Shown here: in pieces, positions 5,966 to 6,613 of the stretch
How the letters are laid out: every line of letters starts with the position of its first letter
Position numbering within the stretch: the first letter of the stretch is position 1
Assembly (NCBI GenBank): GCA_021780055.1
Contig: JAJXZM010000424.1
Location: forward strand, 1 to 6,613
Length of the DNA stretch: 6,613 nucleotides
From: Acidobacteriota bacterium
GTDB lineage: Bacteria > Acidobacteriota > Terriglobia > UBA7540
Reading direction: 5' to 3'
The notes under the pieces: generated by a model
What the model was told of the DNA's origin: nothing
Seen by the model: the letters and a program-made list of their open reading frames with translations, nothing else
Databases searched by the model: none
Translations under genes and position numbers: made by a program

Positions 5966-6268
5966 CCAAAAAATGTCACCGCAGATTGCAGCGGATTCGG
6001 GCAACTCGCCCTGAGCATCCTCCCGGGCAAGGCTGCGTGCCAGGCCCAGGCGGCAAAATTCCGCTTGCCGCCGGCCCAACAAACCGGCCTGCGCCTTTGC
6101 CCCCGCGGCGCGACTATAGCTAATTCGATTCTCCAGCTTGTAATTGCGGGTGCTCTCCCTGCGTGACATAATGCGTCGTAACAAAATGCATGGGGCCATC
6201 AGTTCAATAATTGGGATTGGTCAGATGGCGCAAGGTCACCTGAAAACGGGCGCCGTCCGGGAATTGAA
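5966..6268. other. Intergenic stretch with GC-rich stem-loops, no gene seen
   Basis: There is a perfect 8-bp hairpin at 6049-6072 (GGCGGCAA and TTGCCGCC around an 8-base loop). It lies within a wider pairing of GGCAAGGC (6026-6033) with GCCTTTGCC (6093-6101), which needs one bulged base. The remainder holds the weak promoter at 6144-6172 and the leader of the hydrolase gene. A minus-strand open frame crosses this area, but its product is mostly a mirror of the A-rich repeats and is not supported. Confidence 0.4.
6144..6172 (+). promoter_or_regulatory. Candidate promoter of the hydrolase gene
   Basis: TTGCGG (6144-6149), a 17-bp spacer and CATAAT (6167-6172) preceded by TGA make an extended -10 promoter with a weak -35. 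The leader would be about 90 bases long. Confidence 0.4.
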
Positions 6269-6613
6269 ATGATCGAAGAAGAGATTGAGATTGCAACGCA
6301 CGACGGGACTGCGGATGCAGTCCTTTACAGGCATGAAGGCGAGGTGGCCCGGCCGGGCGTGATTCACTTGACGGACATCGGCGGTATTCGCGCGGCGCAT
6401 CGCGGCATGGCGCGGCGGCTGGCTGAAGAAGGTTACACCGTGCTGATGCCGAACGTCTTCTATCGAACCGGACGACCGCCGTTGTTTGACTTTCCGCGGC
6501 GAATGGGCGACGAGCGAACAATGAAGCGCTTTGCCGAGCTGATGGGACCGCTGCAGCCGGAAGCAATGGAGCGTGATGCTGGCGACTACGTCGATTTTCT
6601 GTCCGCGCACAGC
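6269..6613 (+). CDS. Dienelactone hydrolase family protein, N-terminal 115 residues (runs off the window)
   Basis: This is a cytoplasmic alpha/beta hydrolase of the dienelactone hydrolase (carboxymethylenebutenolidase-like) family. Residues 5-20 form the first strands (EIEIATHDGTADAVLY). Residues 31-41 (VIHLTDIGGIR) match the strand and loop where family members usually read E/D-x-F-G. Residues 42-65 (AAHRGMARRLAEEGYTVLMPNVFY) are the very typical helix and next strand. Residues 66-115 form the variable lid-like segment (RTGRPPLFDF, then DAGDYVDFL). The nucleophile motif (Gly-x-Cys-x-Gly), Asp and His of the triad would lie beyond the window end and cannot be checked. ATG 6269 is the only plausible start. 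Its ribosome binding site is weak (GGGA 6 bases upstream). The substrate is unknown, since this family covers far more than chloroaromatic breakdown. No neighbouring catabolic gene is visible. Confidence 0.88.
   Translation, partial: MIEEEIEIATHDGTADAVLYRHEGEVARPGVIHLTDIGGIRAAHRGMARRLAEEGYTVLMPNVFYRTGRPPLFDFPRRMGDERTMKRFAELMGPLQPEAMERDAGDYVDFLSAHS

Noticed and set aside
5735..6199. 154-residue minus-strand ORF rich in phenylalanine
   Set aside because: Much of it (FVFNNF-like repeats) is just the complement of the A-rich plus-strand repeats; it has no recognisable domain and no supporting start signals.
5255..6268. tRNA gene or attachment site in the 1-kb spacer
   Set aside because: No T-loop (GTTCRAnnC) with a matching acceptor stem, no integrase and no flanking duplications were seen.

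Overview
The window looks like chromosomal DNA of a member of the Acidobacteriota, with moderately high GC (my estimate by eye). The main reason is the pair at the centre: a short PadR-type regulator followed directly by a MacB-like ABC permease of about 880 residues with two FtsX cores, an N-terminal prefix domain and no ATPase of its own. This is the arrangement known as acidobacterial duplicated orphan permease (ADOP), which occurs in many copies per genome in that phylum. The assignment rests on gene content and protein motifs, not on a database search.

Left part (1-2033, minus strand): a probable small exported protein (2033 to 1656) lies upstream of a 500-residue exported PQQ-type beta-propeller protein (1504 to 2). 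Both carry a signal peptide and point the same way. Nothing for PQQ synthesis and no CxxCH cytochrome is visible.

Middle part (2034-5272): a 149-bp divergent spacer holds a strong sigma70-like promoter, TTGACA-17-TATTTT. Around it lie five copies of CAACAGG/CCTGTTG or a one-base variant, four of them forming two perfect palindromes. This is a good candidate operator for the PadR protein encoded directly downstream (2183-2527). After 87 bp, which contain a perfect REP-like hairpin, comes the ADOP permease (2615-5254). A 6-bp GC hairpin follows its stop codon. The simplest model is an autoregulated padR-permease operon whose operators may also affect the divergent exported-protein genes.

Right part (5255-6268): about 1 kb without a convincing protein gene, but not featureless. 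It starts with about 187 bp of degenerate 7-bp periodic repeats. A second strong promoter follows (5606-5634), leading into a transcribed-looking element with A-rich repeats (5763-5965) that are not in phase with any single reading frame. Then comes a GC-rich stretch able to form nested stem-loops (6026-6101), and a weaker promoter.

Right edge (6269-6613): the first 115 codons of a dienelactone-hydrolase-family alpha/beta hydrolase, cut off by the end of the window before the catalytic cysteine region.

The most unusual material is the 5271-5965 intergenic repeat region and the multi-palindrome operator at 2093-2161.
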